A DNA stretch of 64,000 bases from an uncultured Tateyamaria sp. (GCF_947488715.1 NZ_CANLAG010000004.1:62001-126000), one strand, 5' to 3'; shown: positions 53,564-63,243, counted from the first letter of the stretch. The notes: a model not told the origin generated them from the sequence alone. Numbers and translations are program-made.

Positions 53564-54709
53564 ATGAGACTGTTGGATGATCTTTTCGCGTCGCGTCGGG
53601 CGTTGGCCGGTTTTGTGGTGATCGGTTTGGGCTGGGCTGCGTTCTGGGCGCAGATGCCTGTGATCAAGGCGCAGGTGGGCGTGAGCGACAGCCTGTGGGG
53701 GACGCTGGCGTTGTTGGGGTCGGCGGGTGGTTTGACGTCGATGTGGCTGGCCCCGGTGGTCGAGCGCGCCGCCGGTCGGTGGTCGATGGTGCTGGGCATT
53801 GCGGTGATGCTGGGCGGGTTGGTGGCTGCGGGGTTGGCGCAGGGGCCATTGGCGCTGGGGCTGTCCCTGTGCGCTGTGTCTGCGGGCGCGGGCATCGCCG
53901 ACGTCTTTTCCAACGCCGAGGTCAGTGAGGCCGAGGCCGAAACCGGGCGCAGCCTGATGAACCTGAATCACGGCATGTTCTCCGTGGGGTATGCGGTGTC
54001 TGCGATTGCCGTTGGGGCGGCGCGGGCAGGCGGTTTGGGGCCAGTGACGATCTTTGTGGCCATCGCGGGCCTTGTGGTGCTGGTGACGCCGTGGATGCTG
54101 GTGCGTCACCGCGTGGACGAGGACGACATGCAGGACAGCGCAGGCATGCCGCGCGCTATCGTCTGGGTCGGGGGGCTGATCGTGCTGTCCGCCTTTCTGG
54201 GCGAGGCCGCCATCGAAGGCTGGTCCGCCCTGCATATCGAACGCACCCTGGGTGCAGGTCCGGCCGAGGGCGCGATGGGCCCTGCACTGCTGGGCATCGG
54301 CATGGCGGTGGGGCGTCTCGGGGCGCATCTGGCAGGTGCGCGCTGGCCCGCGATGCGGGTGATGATGCTGGCCTCTTGCATGGCGGGGATCGGGCTGGCG
54401 CTGGCGGCGGCGGCCCCCGGTGTCACAACGGCCTATGTCGGCTTTCTGCTTGGTGGGCTGGGTGTCTCGGTGGTGGGGCCACTGGCCCTAGGCCTCGTGG
54501 GACAGGCCGTGCGCCCAAAGTACCGCCTGGTCGCGATCAGCCAATCCATTGCCCTTGGCCATGCCGCGTTCCTGCTTGGACCTGTGCTGATGGGCTTCGT
54601 CTCGGACGGCTTCGGCCTGCACATGTCATTCTATGTGGTCGCGGCAATCCTGCTTGGCGTGGCGGCCCTGTTGGTCCCAACCTGGGCCCGCATGCTGTCC
54701 CGCCGCTGA
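53564..54709 (+). CDS. MFS transporter
   Basis: A 381-residue protein with about twelve hydrophobic segments, using the ATG at 53564. The second half of the protein mirrors the first, with LGIGMAVGRLGAHLAG at the loop 8-9 position. The YnfM/Bcr-type drug motif in loop 2-3 is weak. The substrate is unknown; such compact MFS proteins include sugar and drug exporters. It is divergent from rplY. A box/hairpin repeat starts two bases after its stop and probably acts as terminator. Confidence 0.85.
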   Translation: MRLLDDLFASRRALAGFVVIGLGWAAFWAQMPVIKAQVGVSDSLWGTLALLGSAGGLTSMWLAPVVERAAGRWSMVLGIAVMLGGLVAAGLAQGPLALGLSLCAVSAGAGIADVFSNAEVSEAEAETGRSLMNLNHGMFSVGYAVSAIAVGAARAGGLGPVTIFVAIAGLVVLVTPWMLVRHRVDEDDMQDSAGMPRAIVWVGGLIVLSAFLGEAAIEGWSALHIERTLGAGPAEGAMGPALLGIGMAVGRLGAHLAGARWPAMRVMMLASCMAGIGLALAAAAPGVTTAYVGFLLGGLGVSVVGPLALGLVGQAVRPKYRLVAISQSIALGHAAFLLGPVLMGFVSDGFGLHMSFYVVAAILLGVAALLVPTWARMLSRR

Positions 54710-54711
54710 CC

Positions 54712-54760
54712 CCTTCCTTTCGCGGCAAATACCTCGGGGGTCCGGGGGCAGCGCCCCCGG
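54712..54760 (+). repeat. Dispersed box plus G/C hairpin (copy 4)
   Basis: CCTTCCTTTCGCGGCAAATA is followed by a CCGGGGGC/GCCCCCGG hairpin (54742-54760). It has the same architecture as the copy after phoH and lies immediately after the MFS stop. The reverse-complement version after trmB shares most of its bases. Confidence 0.7.
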
Positions 54761-54791
54761 TTGGTCGCCGCAGGATACTGCGGCGAAATCC

Positions 54792-55955
54792 CTACTGCCA
54801 ACGCCCCTCGAACCCTTCGGGCACCAACAGATTGTGCCGCCCCAGATCGCTCACCTGCGTCTCGCCACACAAGGCCATGGTCGTGTCCAGCTCCTTGTGG
54901 ATCACGTTCAGCGCCTCGGTCACGCCCTGCTGGCCCATGGCCCCCAGCCCATAGATGAATGCGCGCCCGATATAGGTACCCTTGGCGCCCATCGCGACGG
55001 CCTTCAACACGTCCTGACCGGACCGGATACCGCCATCCAGATGCACTTCGACCTGATCACCCACCGCATCCAGGATCGCAGGCAGCGCGCGGATCGACGA
55101 CAGTGCGCCATCCAGCTGCCGACCACCGTGGTTCGACACGATGATCGCATCCGCCCCGACCTTCAGCGCCATCTTCGCGTCCTCAGCGTCCAGGATCCCC
55201 TTGAGGATCACCTTGCCGCCCCAGGCCTCTTTCAGCTTGGCCACCTTGTTCCAATCGAGGCTGGGATCGAACTGCTCTGCCGTCCACGCGCCCAGTTGCG
55301 ACATGTCGGACACGCCGTGCACGTGGCCGACGATGTTGCCGAACTCGCGCCGCTTGGCGGACAGCATTTCGATCCCCCAACCCCATTTGGTGGCCAGGTT
55401 CGCGATGGTCTTGGGGGTCATCTTGGGCGGTGCGGACAACCCGTTCTTGATGTCTTTGTGCCGCTGACCGAGGATCTGCAAATCCAGCGTGATCACCAGC
55501 GCGGAACAGTTTGCATCCTTGGCCCGCTGGATCAGGCGGCTGACAAAATCCTCATCCTTCATCGTATAGAGCTGGAACCAGAAGGGCGCGTCTGTGAACC
55601 CGGCCACGTCCTCGATCGAGTTGATCGACATGGTCGACAGGGTGAAGGGCACGCCGAATTTCTCGGCCGCCCGCGCGGCCTTCATCTCGCCATCAGCGTG
55701 CTGCATGCCGGTCAGGCCCACCGGGGCCAGCGCCACCGGCATCGCCACATCCTGCCCGATCATCTGGCTCGTCGTGCTGCGCCCGGTCATGTCCACGGCC
55801 ACGCGCTGGCGCAGGCGAATGTCGTCAAAATCCGAGCTGTTGTCGCGGAATGTCTGCTCGGTCCAGCTGCCGGATTCGCAGTAATCGTAGAACATGCGGG
55901 GCACGCGCCGGGCGTAGATACGCTTGAGATCGTCGATGGTGGTGATGGTGGGCAC
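54792..55955 (-). CDS. lldD: FMN-dependent alpha-hydroxy-acid dehydrogenase (L-lactate type)
   Basis: A 387-residue TIM-barrel flavoenzyme. The active site SNHGGRQLDG contains the catalytic H276 and R279; Y24, Y130, D158, R165 and K252 also match the family. The QHADGEMKAARAAEKFG region and GTYIGRAFIYGLGAMG fit the L-lactate dehydrogenase (quinone) type. It oxidises L-lactate, or another 2-hydroxy acid, and feeds electrons to the respiratory chain. The start is a GTG with AGGT upstream. A TTGGT-ACCAA palindrome lies 27 bases before it. Confidence 0.9.
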   Translation of the reverse strand: MPTITTIDDLKRIYARRVPRMFYDYCESGSWTEQTFRDNSSDFDDIRLRQRVAVDMTGRSTTSQMIGQDVAMPVALAPVGLTGMQHADGEMKAARAAEKFGVPFTLSTMSINSIEDVAGFTDAPFWFQLYTMKDEDFVSRLIQRAKDANCSALVITLDLQILGQRHKDIKNGLSAPPKMTPKTIANLATKWGWGIEMLSAKRREFGNIVGHVHGVSDMSQLGAWTAEQFDPSLDWNKVAKLKEAWGGKVILKGILDAEDAKMALKVGADAIIVSNHGGRQLDGALSSIRALPAILDAVGDQVEVHLDGGIRSGQDVLKAVAMGAKGTYIGRAFIYGLGAMGQQGVTEALNVIHKELDTTMALCGETQVSDLGRHNLLVPEGFEGRWQ

Positions 55956-55981
55956 GGGCTTACCTCGTATATTGGTCAGGT

Positions 55982-55992
55982 TTGGTTACCAA
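55982..55992. promoter_or_regulatory. Candidate GntR/FadR-subfamily operator upstream of lldD
   Basis: TTGGTTACCAA is a perfect palindrome 27 bases upstream of the lldD start. It resembles the TTGGT-N-ACCAA operators of the FadR-type GntR regulators PdhR and LldR. No GntR gene is in the window, so the regulator would be encoded elsewhere. It could also affect the divergent nitroreductase gene. Confidence 0.4.
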
Positions 55993-56117
55993 TTTGACCC
56001 GTTCGGTTCAAGAATTCTTTTTCTCGTATCAATAAAGTGCGAAATGGGACTTGTTTGGTGTGAAATGGAACTATATTGAGTGAAGTAATTCGAATTCGTA
56101 CTTTATTGGAGGTTCTC

Positions 56118-57263
56118 ATGTCCCTGTCCCGTCGCAAAACGCTCGCCCTGCTGGGTGGGGGTGCCATTCTCGCCGCTGGTGGTGCTGGCGCCTATACCGT
56201 GACCCGTATGCCGCGCAGCGCGCATGCGCCCTGGGCTGCTGCGGGTGGTTACTCTGATCCGCGGATGCGTGCGCTCAGCTATGCGATCCTCGCGCCCAAT
56301 CCGCACAACCGGCAGCCGTGGCAGGTGGATCTGCGCACGGACGGCGAGGTGACGCTGCGCGTGGACACCGACCGGCTGCTGCCGCACACCGATCCGTTCA
56401 GCCGCCAGATCGTGATTGGCCTTGGATGTTTTCTGGAACTGATGACGCTGGCGGCGGCGCAAGATGGATACGGGGTTGAGCTGGACCTCTTTCCCGATGG
56501 CGAAGATCCCACCGCGCTGGACGCGCGCCGGGTCGCGGTGGCGCGGTTTGTCGAGGGGGCGGGCACGCCTGCGCCGGGCCTTTTTGGTCAGGTGATGCAC
56601 CGCCGGTCGTTGAAAGAGCCTTTTGACACTGAACGCACGGTGGATCGTGCAACGCTCGATGCAGTGCTGGGGGCGGCCACCCGCACCAGCGTTGCAGGTT
56701 CGGTTGATCCCAAGGATATTGCAGAGCTGCGTGTGCTCAGCCACGAGGCGCTGCGGATCGAGATCGAGACGCCGCACACCTATAAGGAAAGCGTTGATCT
56801 GTTCCGCATCGGCAGCCGCGAGGTGGATGCCAATCCCGATGGGATTGATTTCACCGGGCCGATGTTCGAGGCCATGGCCCTGACCGGCACGTTCAGTCGC
56901 GAAGCGGCGCTGGATCGAAGTTCCCTGGCCTATACCGAGGGGCTGAAGGCCGTTTTTGCCAATACAGACACGGCCATGGGGCATCTGTGGCAGATCACGC
57001 CGACCAACACCCGCGCCGATCAGATTGCGGCAGGGCAGGACTGGCTGCGCCTGAACCTGGCCACCGCCCAAGCGGGCTTGGGCATGCAACCGTTGAGCCA
57101 GGCGTTGCAGGAGTATCCGGAGATGTCGGGGCTTTATGCCGAATTGCATGACAGGCTGGCCCCGGAGGGGGGAACTGTGCAAATGTTTGCGCGGGTGGGC
57201 TATGGTGAGACCGTGGCGCAAAGCCCCAGATGGCCCATAGAGAGCAAGATCGTGCATGGCTGA
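56118..57263 (+). CDS. Tat-exported nitroreductase-like flavoprotein (Acg-type)
   Basis: A 381-residue protein starting at the ATG at 56118 behind TTGGAGG. Residues 4-31 are a twin-arginine signal (SRRKTLALLGGG). The nitroreductase-like domain begins with LAPNPHNRQPWQVDL (about 58-72) and continues with HTDPFSRQIVIGLGCFLEL, a pattern seen in Acg-like FMN proteins that may sequester flavin rather than reduce nitro groups. It probably acts in the periplasm. It overlaps the downstream MarR gene by 8 bases, so the pair is co-regulated. Confidence 0.8.
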   Translation: MSLSRRKTLALLGGGAILAAGGAGAYTVTRMPRSAHAPWAAAGGYSDPRMRALSYAILAPNPHNRQPWQVDLRTDGEVTLRVDTDRLLPHTDPFSRQIVIGLGCFLELMTLAAAQDGYGVELDLFPDGEDPTALDARRVAVARFVEGAGTPAPGLFGQVMHRRSLKEPFDTERTVDRATLDAVLGAATRTSVAGSVDPKDIAELRVLSHEALRIEIETPHTYKESVDLFRIGSREVDANPDGIDFTGPMFEAMALTGTFSREAALDRSSLAYTEGLKAVFANTDTAMGHLWQITPTNTRADQIAAGQDWLRLNLATAQAGLGMQPLSQALQEYPEMSGLYAELHDRLAPEGGTVQMFARVGYGETVAQSPRWPIESKIVHG

Positions 57264-57705
57264 GCCCAATCCCGCCGTATTTTTCGAGGTGTTCACCGAG
57301 ATTGGCATCATCGAACAGTTGAGCCGCGCCTTGCTGGAGGCGCAGCTGCCGGCGGGATTGATTGCACCGCATTTCACGGTGCTGAACCACCTGACGCGGG
57401 TGGCGGATGGGCGCACGCCGATGGAGATGGCGCGCGCCTTTCAGATCCCCAAGACGTCGATGACCCACACGCTCAAGGTGTTGGAGGCGCAGGGGTTGGT
57501 CGAGACACGCGCCAACCCCGAGGACGGGCGGTCAAAGCGGGTGTGGCTGACCGACGAGGGGCGGGATGTGCGCGCCCAGACCATCGCAAGCCTTGCGCCC
57601 GTGATGGCGGAGCTGGCGGCGGGGTTTGACATCGAGCGGCTGTTGGAGATCAAGCCGGTGCTGACCGACCTGCGGGTGTTCATGGATGCGGCGCGCGATC
57701 CCTGA
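57256..57705 (+). CDS. MarR-family transcriptional regulator
   Basis: A 149-residue winged-helix regulator. Helix-turn-helix residues lie at about 55-80 (MEMARAFQIPKTSMTHTLKVL), followed by the wing (NPEDGRSKRVWLTDEGRDV). Dimerisation helices flank it. It overlaps the nitroreductase gene and probably represses that operon, responding to an electrophile, phenolic or redox signal. The A/T-rich leader of the operon has a palindrome AATTCGAATT (56087-56096) that could be its operator. Confidence 0.9.
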   Translation: MAEPNPAVFFEVFTEIGIIEQLSRALLEAQLPAGLIAPHFTVLNHLTRVADGRTPMEMARAFQIPKTSMTHTLKVLEAQGLVETRANPEDGRSKRVWLTDEGRDVRAQTIASLAPVMAELAAGFDIERLLEIKPVLTDLRVFMDAARDP

Positions 57706-57753
57706 GGTGCGGCGGCTTGCCAAGCCGGTGGCGCGCGGGCTAAACGGCGCGCC

Positions 57754-58452
57754 ATGACCGAACGCCCCCATCGCAATTTTTACGGACGTCTCAAGGGCAA
57801 GACCCTGAAGGACAGTCAGAAACGCTATATCGCCGAGGATCTGGCCGATCTGTCGCCCGGTGCCGTGTCGTGGGAGGACAACCCCGCGCGCACGCCTCTG
57901 GATCTGGGTGCGCTCTTTGGTGGGCGGCCGGTGTGGCTGGAGGTCGGATTTGGCGGTGGTGAGCATTTGGTGCATCAGGCCAGCGCAAATCCGGAGGTTG
58001 GGATCATCGGGGCGGAGCCTTACATCAACGGCGTTGCGATGCTGTTGGGCAAGATCCGACGGGCGGGGGTGTCAAACCTGGCCGTGCATCCGGGCGATGC
58101 CCGCGATCTGATGGACGTGCTGCCCGAGGCGTCGATTGCGCGGGCGTTCCTGCTGTACCCTGATCCGTGGCCCAAGGCGCGCCATCACCGCCGCCGGTTT
58201 GTCACGCCCGAACATCTGGAGCCTTTGGCCCGTGTGATGCAGCCTGGTGCGATCCTGCGGGTCGCGACGGATATCCCTGATTACGTCCGCCAGACGCTGG
58301 AAGAGGTGCCGCGTGCGGGGTTTGAGTGGTTGGCGGAGCGGGCCGAGGACTGGCGCGCGCCGTGGGACGACTGGATCAGTACCCGCTACGAGCAAAAGGC
58401 CCTGCGTGAGGGCCGTGTGCCGCATTACCTGACGTTTCGCCGTTTGGGATAG
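57754..58452 (+). CDS. trmB: tRNA (guanine-N7-)-methyltransferase
   Basis: A 232-residue TrmB. The N-terminal basic segment FYGRLKGKTLKDSQK precedes motif I (WLEVGFGGGEHLVHQA), GAEPYINGVAML, the family-specific FLLYPDPWPKARHHRRRFV and the C-terminal SWE/YE-type ISTRYEQKAL. It methylates G46 of tRNA using SAM. In alphaproteobacteria trmB often sits near metK; here it precedes aroA. A hairpin-rich repeat follows its stop. Confidence 0.94.
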   Translation: MTERPHRNFYGRLKGKTLKDSQKRYIAEDLADLSPGAVSWEDNPARTPLDLGALFGGRPVWLEVGFGGGEHLVHQASANPEVGIIGAEPYINGVAMLLGKIRRAGVSNLAVHPGDARDLMDVLPEASIARAFLLYPDPWPKARHHRRRFVTPEHLEPLARVMQPGAILRVATDIPDYVRQTLEEVPRAGFEWLAERAEDWRAPWDDWISTRYEQKALREGRVPHYLTFRRLG

Positions 58453-58455
58453 GCG

Positions 58456-58520
58456 GGTTTGGGGGCGCTGCCCCCGGCGCTTTGCGCCTCCCCCGAGGTA
58501 TTTGTCGCGAAAGGAAGGGG
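58456..58520 (-). repeat. Dispersed box plus G/C hairpins (copy 5)
   Basis: On the plus strand this contains a GGGGGC/GCCCCC hairpin (58461-58475), a GGCGC/GCGCC hairpin (58476-58488) and then the reverse complement of the box seen at 54712, ending GAAAGGAAGGGG. It lies directly after trmB and 69 bases before aroA. The first hairpin could terminate trmB transcription. Confidence 0.65.
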
Positions 58521-58588
58521 CGGTGTCTGGACGGCTTTGACGCGCCGGGGTAGGTGTGCGGCGAACACGGAAAGATGCGAGCGCAAAC

Positions 58589-59941
58589 ATGTCCAGCCAC
58601 GGTGACCCGATACCTATGACCTCTTTGGCCTGCGGGGCCTTGTCCGGCACGGCGGAAGTGCCGGGGGACAAGTCGATTTCGCACCGGTCGTTGATTTTGG
58701 GTGCGCTGTCGGTGGGTGAAACCACGATCACCGGGTTGCTGGAAGGTCAGGACGTGCTGGACACGGCGCGTGCGATGCGGGCGTTCGGGGCCGAGGTGAC
58801 GGATCAGGGCGGGGGCAACTGGTCGGTGCACGGTGTGGGCGTTGGCGGTTTTGCTGAACCTGAGCAGGTGATCGATTGTGGCAATTCTGGCACTGGTGTG
58901 CGGTTGATCATGGGGGCGATGGCGACCTCGCCCATATCGGCCACGTTCACGGGCGATGCGAGTTTGAACAAGCGACCCATGGCGCGGGTCACGGACCCTT
59001 TGGCGCTGTTTGGCTGTGCGGCGGTTGGCCGAGCGGGCGGGCGGTTGCCCATGACGCTGGTGGGTGCGGCGGATCCAGTGCCGGTGCGTTACGTCGTGCC
59101 GGTGCCGTCGGCGCAGGTGAAGTCGGCGGTGTTGCTGGCGGGGCTGAATGCCCCCGGTGAGACTGTGGTGATTGAGGCAGAGGCGACGCGCGATCACACG
59201 GAGCGGATGTTGGCCGGGTTTGGCGCGGAGATTTCGACCGAAGTGACGGACGAGGGCCGCGTCATCACCTTGAAGGGCCAGCCCGAGCTGGTGCCGCAGC
59301 ATATCGAGGTGCCGCGCGATCCATCCTCGGCAGCGTTTCCGGTCTGTGCGGCGCTGATCGTGCCGGGGTCGGATGTGCTGGTGCCGACGATCGGGCTGAA
59401 CCCGACGCGGGCGGGGCTGTATGAGACGTTGCGCGAGATGGGCGCGGACCTGACCTATGAGAACCTGCGCGAAGAGGGGGGCGAGCCGGTCGCCGATCTG
59501 CGCGCGCGGTTCTCGCCTGATTTGAAGGGCATCGAGGTGCCTGCGGACCGTGCGGCGAGCATGATCGACGAATACCCGGTGCTGTCGGTGGTTGCGTCCT
59601 TTGCCCAAGGCAAGACTCATATGCCCGGCGTCAAGGAATTGCGCGTCAAGGAAAGCGACCGCATCGACGCAATGGCCGTAGGCCTGCGGGCCGCTGGTGT
59701 CACGGTTGAGGATGGGCCGGATTGGTGGACCGTGACGGGTCTGGGCCACGGCAATGTGCCAGGTGGGGCCACTTGCGCCAGCCACCTGGATCACCGCATC
59801 GCAATGGCGTTCCTCGTGATGGGTATGGCCACGCAAAAGCCGATGTCTGTGGACGACGGCGGGCCGATTGCGACGTCTTTCCCGATTTTCGAGCCGTTGA
59901 TGGCCGCCCTGGGGGCGGACGTGCGGCGTACGACGGCCTGA
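58589..59941 (+). CDS. aroA: 3-phosphoshikimate 1-carboxyvinyltransferase (EPSP synthase)
   Basis: A 450-residue EPSP synthase from the ATG at 58589; the ATG at 58616 is an alternative. The PEP/phosphate site [17 protein letters not shown], the NSGTGVRL motif, [10 protein letters not shown] and [10 protein letters not shown] are all clear. It joins PEP and shikimate-3-phosphate in aromatic amino acid synthesis and is the glyphosate target. The NSGTGVRL and RPMARV sequences fit the class II type common in rhizobia and agrobacteria, some members of which tolerate glyphosate. cmk follows after three bases. Confidence 0.95.
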   Translation: MSSHGDPIPMTSLACGALSGTAEVPGDKSISHRSLILGALSVGETTITGLLEGQDVLDTARAMRAFGAEVTDQGGGNWSVHGVGVGGFAEPEQVIDCGNSGTGVRLIMGAMATSPISATFTGDASLNKRPMARVTDPLALFGCAAVGRAGGRLPMTLVGAADPVPVRYVVPVPSAQVKSAVLLAGLNAPGETVVIEAEATRDHTERMLAGFGAEISTEVTDEGRVITLKGQPELVPQHIEVPRDPSSAAFPVCAALIVPGSDVLVPTIGLNPTRAGLYETLREMGADLTYENLREEGGEPVADLRARFSPDLKGIEVPADRAASMIDEYPVLSVVASFAQGKTHMPGVKELRVKESDRIDAMAVGLRAAGVTVEDGPDWWTVTGLGHGNVPGGATCASHLDHRIAMAFLVMGMATQKPMSVDDGGPIATSFPIFEPLMAALGADVRRTTA

Positions 59942-59944
59942 GCC

Positions 59945-60562
59945 ATGGAGACGGCACCCTTTACCGTGGCCATTGACGGGCCAGCGGCAGCGGGCAAAGG
60001 GACATTGTCGCGGGCCGTTGCGGCGCGGTTCGGCTTTGGGCATCTGGACACCGGACTGCTGTACCGGGCGGTGGGCGCACAAGTGCTGAGCGGGCGCGAC
60101 GCGGTCGAGGCCGCGCGGTCACTGGACCGGGAGGCGTTGGAAGATCCGGCCTTGCGCACGGCAGAGGTGGCACAAGCCGCAAGCAAGGTGGCCGTGATTG
60201 CAGACGTGCGGGCCGCCCTGTTGGATTTTCAGCGCGCCTTTGCTCGCAGGGCGGGTGGTGCGGTTCTGGATGGGCGCGACATTGGCACGGTCATTTGCCC
60301 GCAGGCGGAAGTGAAACTGTTTGTCACCGCCTCCGCAGAGGTGCGCGCAGGCCGCCGTCTGGCCGAATTGCAGGCGCGGGGCGATACCACGGACTTTGAA
60401 ACGGTTCTGGCGGATGTCAAAGCGCGGGATGCCCGTGACAGCGACCGTGCAGAGGCGCCCTTGCGCCCGGCAGACACGGCACACGTGCTGGACACATCCG
60501 ACATGACAATTGAGGCCGCTGTGGCGCGGGCCGTGGGTCTGGTTGAGGCAGCGCGCCGCTAG
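59945..60562 (+). CDS. cmk: Cytidylate kinase
   Basis: A 205-residue NMP kinase. The P-loop is [23 protein letters not shown] binds CMP, and [24 protein letters not shown] is diagnostic. It phosphorylates CMP and dCMP. The aroA-cmk pair is standard; the usual next gene rpsA is missing here and instead trpA converges from the other strand, ending one base after cmk. Confidence 0.94.
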   Translation: METAPFTVAIDGPAAAGKGTLSRAVAARFGFGHLDTGLLYRAVGAQVLSGRDAVEAARSLDREALEDPALRTAEVAQAASKVAVIADVRAALLDFQRAFARRAGGAVLDGRDIGTVICPQAEVKLFVTASAEVRAGRRLAELQARGDTTDFETVLADVKARDARDSDRAEAPLRPADTAHVLDTSDMTIEAAVARAVGLVEAARR

Positions 60563-60563
60563 C

Positions 60564-61358
60564 TCAGGCGCTGTGTGCGCCGTCCGACAGTGTTTTCACA
60601 AAGGCCAGAACATCCGACACGCTGTTGCCGTCTGCGATTTTGCTGACGATGGCGGAGCCGACCACGGCACCGTCCGCGACGGATGCAATCGCCTTGGATT
60701 TGGCCGGTGTGTTGATCCCAAAGCCCACGATGACAGGCAGGTTGCTGGCGGATTTGATCCGCGCCACTTCGGGGCCCACATCGGTTGCTTCGGCCTCGGC
60801 CGCGCCGGTGATGCCGGTGATCGACACATAGTAGACAAAGCCGGACGTGTTTTGCAGCACGCGCGGCAGGCGTTTGTCATCAGTGGTGGGCGTGGCGAGG
60901 CGGATAAAGTTGAGGCCCGCCGCTTGCGCCGGGATGCACAACTCGCTGTCTTCTTCGGGGGGCAGGTCGACGACGATCAGACCGTCGATGCCCGCAGCCT
61001 TGGCGTCGGCCAGAAACTTGTCCACGCCGTGCGAATAGATCGGGTTGTAGTAGCCCATGAGCACGATGGGCGTTGTGTCGTCGCCCTCGCGAAAGGCCCG
61101 TGCCAGCGCAAGTGTCTTGTTGAGGGTCATGCCGCCCTCGAGGGCGCGTTGACCGGCGAGCTGGATGGTTGGACCGTCGGCCATGGGATCGGTGAAGGGC
61201 AGGCCCAGTTCGATGATGTCGACACCGGCCCCAGGCAGGCCGCGCACGATTTCGAGCGACCGGTCATAGTCGGGGTCACCGGCCATAACATAGGACACAA
61301 ATGCCTTGCGCCCTTGCTGTTGCAGCTCGGCAAATTTGGCGTCGATCCGGGTCGTCAT
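60564..61358 (-). CDS. trpA: Tryptophan synthase alpha chain
   Basis: A 264-residue TIM barrel. [17 protein letters not shown] (about 53-69) and the [12 protein letters not shown] loop include the catalytic Glu and Asp, and [12 protein letters not shown] near the C-terminus binds the phosphate. It cleaves indole-3-glycerol phosphate and passes indole to TrpB, encoded at 46.1 kb. It starts behind AAAGGAG. It converges with cmk with practically no spacing. Confidence 0.95.
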   Translation of the reverse strand: MTTRIDAKFAELQQQGRKAFVSYVMAGDPDYDRSLEIVRGLPGAGVDIIELGLPFTDPMADGPTIQLAGQRALEGGMTLNKTLALARAFREGDDTTPIVLMGYYNPIYSHGVDKFLADAKAAGIDGLIVVDLPPEEDSELCIPAQAAGLNFIRLATPTTDDKRLPRVLQNTSGFVYYVSITGITGAAEAEATDVGPEVARIKSASNLPVIVGFGINTPAKSKAIASVADGAVVGSAIVSKIADGNSVSDVLAFVKTLSDGAHSA

Positions 61359-61417
61359 TGTCGCTCTCCTTTGGCTGGGCCTTGACTGCCTCAGAGGCGG
61401 GCGAAAGGCAAGCGTCG

Positions 61418-61912
61418 TCAGAACGAGATGTGGTAGCGGATCGTGTACATGTTCATGCCGGGGTTGTCCGTGGCCAAGCTGGCGTTGGATTTGTGCGAGA
61501 ACGCAGCCGAGATGGCGTGACCGTTGTCGAACTGGTAGCCGACGCCCAGCAAGGACCGGATTTCAAAGGTCGAGCCGAGGTCGTTGCCGGGGATGCCTTC
61601 CTCGTAGAGGCCGGGCATGATCGAGTTGTCGATGAACCAGCCGCTGTCCCACTGCCAGCGGGTCCAGATGCCGCCACCGATGAAAAAGTCGCCCTCGCCC
61701 GATACGCTGGCGTTTGCCCCCCATGCCACGGACATCACGCGCCGTTGGACAAAGGGTGTGTGGCGGTATTCGAGGTCAAACGCGACGCTGTCCTCGCCTG
61801 CATCGCCATAGTCGGTGGTGCCGAGGCCAAAGGTCAATTCCTGCGCATTGGCAAACAGGGACGTCGTGAGAAACAGAACAAATGAATAAACGGCAACACG
61901 AAAGCGGGTCAT
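61418..61912 (-). CDS. PagL-like lipid A 3-O-deacylase / acyloxyacyl hydrolase
   Basis: A 164-residue outer-membrane-type protein starting at 61912 behind AGGAG. A signal peptide (1-23, ending FANAQ) precedes alternating beta strands. The PagL catalytic pattern is visible as F-S-H140-K-S142-N followed by NPGMNMYTI near the C-terminus, with a terminal aromatic residue (HISF) as in outer membrane barrels. It would remove the 3-O-linked acyl chain of lipid A. It is a stand-alone gene between trpA and ychF. Confidence 0.82.
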   Translation of the reverse strand: MTRFRVAVYSFVLFLTTSLFANAQELTFGLGTTDYGDAGEDSVAFDLEYRHTPFVQRRVMSVAWGANASVSGEGDFFIGGGIWTRWQWDSGWFIDNSIMPGLYEEGIPGNDLGSTFEIRSLLGVGYQFDNGHAISAAFSHKSNASLATDNPGMNMYTIRYHISF

Positions 61913-62103
61913 GCGGTTGCTCCTGCATGTGGTCAAAGAAAGGCGTGGCAGACGCATCCACCGATATAGCCAAGCGACTGGCCGGAGGCGAGTCCTTCCC
62001 TGTCGGCAAGCGTGGGTTGCAGCAAAGTGTTGCGTTGAAGTCGCCGACTTGCGCCTGCGGGCGGTCCTGCTAGAAGCGGGCCAAGCGACGCGGAGAGGGT
62101 GCT

Positions 62104-63201
62104 ATGGGTTTCAAGATGGGAATTGTCGGTCTGCCGAATGTGGGCAAATCGACCTTGTTCAATGCGTTGACCAAGACGGCGGCGGCGCAGGCTGCGAACT
62201 TTCCTTTTTGCACCATTGAGCCGAATGTCGGTGAAGTGGCCGTGCCGGATACGCGTCTGGACAAGCTGGCCGCGATTGCGGCGTCCAAGCAGATCATCCC
62301 GACCCGCATGACGTTTGTGGACATCGCGGGTCTGGTCAAGGGTGCCTCCAAGGGTGAAGGGCTGGGCAACCAGTTTCTGGCGAACATCCGCGAGGTGGAC
62401 GCGATTGCCCACGTGCTGCGCTGTTTCGAGGACGGTGATGTGACCCACGTGGAGGGGCGCGTTGACCCCGTGGCCGACGCCGAAACCATCGAGACGGAGT
62501 TGATGCTGGCCGATATCGAGAGCATCGAGAAGCGCCTGCAGAACATCGTGCGCAAGGTGCGCGGTGGCGACAAGGAAGCAGTGCAGCAGGAACGCCTGAT
62601 GCGCGCGGCTCTGGCGGCGCTGGAGGACGGTCAACCGGCGCGGGTCGTGGATGTGGACGATGAAGACGCCAAGGCCTGGGCGATGCTGCAACTGCTGACC
62701 ACCAAGCCGGTGCTTTATGTTTGCAACGTGGGCGAATCTGAGGCGGCAGAGGGCAACGCCCATTCTGCGGCCGTGGCCGACATGGCGGCCGCACAGGGCA
62801 ACAGCCACGTGGTGATCTCGGCCCAGATCGAGGAAGAAATCAGCCAGCTTGAACCCGACGAGGCGCAGATGTTCCTCGAAGAGATGGGGCTGGCCGAGGC
62901 GGGCCTCGACCGGTTGATCCGCGCAGGCTACGAGCTGTTGCACCTTGAGACCTATTTCACGGTTGGCCCCAAAGAGGCGCGGGCGTGGACGATCCCCACT
63001 GGCACCTCAGCCCCCAGGGCCGCAGGCGTGATCCACGGCGATTTCGAAAAGGGCTTCATCCGCGCGGAAACCATCGCCTACGACGATTTTGTCAGCTTGG
63101 GCGGCGAACAACCGGCCAAAGAGGCGGGCAAGATGCGCGCCGAAGGCAAGGGCTACATCGTCAAGGACGGCGACGTACTGCACTTCCTGTTCAACACCTG
63201 A
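62104..63201 (+). CDS. ychF: Redox-regulated ATPase YchF (Obg-like)
   Basis: A 365-residue YchF of standard length. The G1 motif is GLPNVGKSTLFNAL, G3 is DIAGLVKGASKGEGLGN and the NxxE-type G4 (YVCNVGESE) gives ATP rather than GTP preference. The coiled coil and C-terminal TGS domain (about 280-360; AWTIPTGTSAPRAAGVIHGDFE) complete it. It binds ribosomes and affects oxidative stress response and translation. A hairpin without T-tract follows. Confidence 0.95.
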   Translation: MGFKMGIVGLPNVGKSTLFNALTKTAAAQAANFPFCTIEPNVGEVAVPDTRLDKLAAIAASKQIIPTRMTFVDIAGLVKGASKGEGLGNQFLANIREVDAIAHVLRCFEDGDVTHVEGRVDPVADAETIETELMLADIESIEKRLQNIVRKVRGGDKEAVQQERLMRAALAALEDGQPARVVDVDDEDAKAWAMLQLLTTKPVLYVCNVGESEAAEGNAHSAAVADMAAAQGNSHVVISAQIEEEISQLEPDEAQMFLEEMGLAEAGLDRLIRAGYELLHLETYFTVGPKEARAWTIPTGTSAPRAAGVIHGDFEKGFIRAETIAYDDFVSLGGEQPAKEAGKMRAEGKGYIVKDGDVLHFLFNT

Positions 63202-63213
63202 CACGGTGAAAAA

Positions 63214-63243
63214 GGGTGGCAGGGTACGCGCACCCTGCCACCA
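63214..63243 (+). terminator. Strong inverted repeat after ychF
   Basis: GGTGGCAGGGT and ACCCTGCCACC form a perfect eleven-pair stem with a six-base loop 13 bases after the ychF stop. There is no T tract, so it may protect the mRNA end or act with Rho instead of being a classical terminator. Confidence 0.55.
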
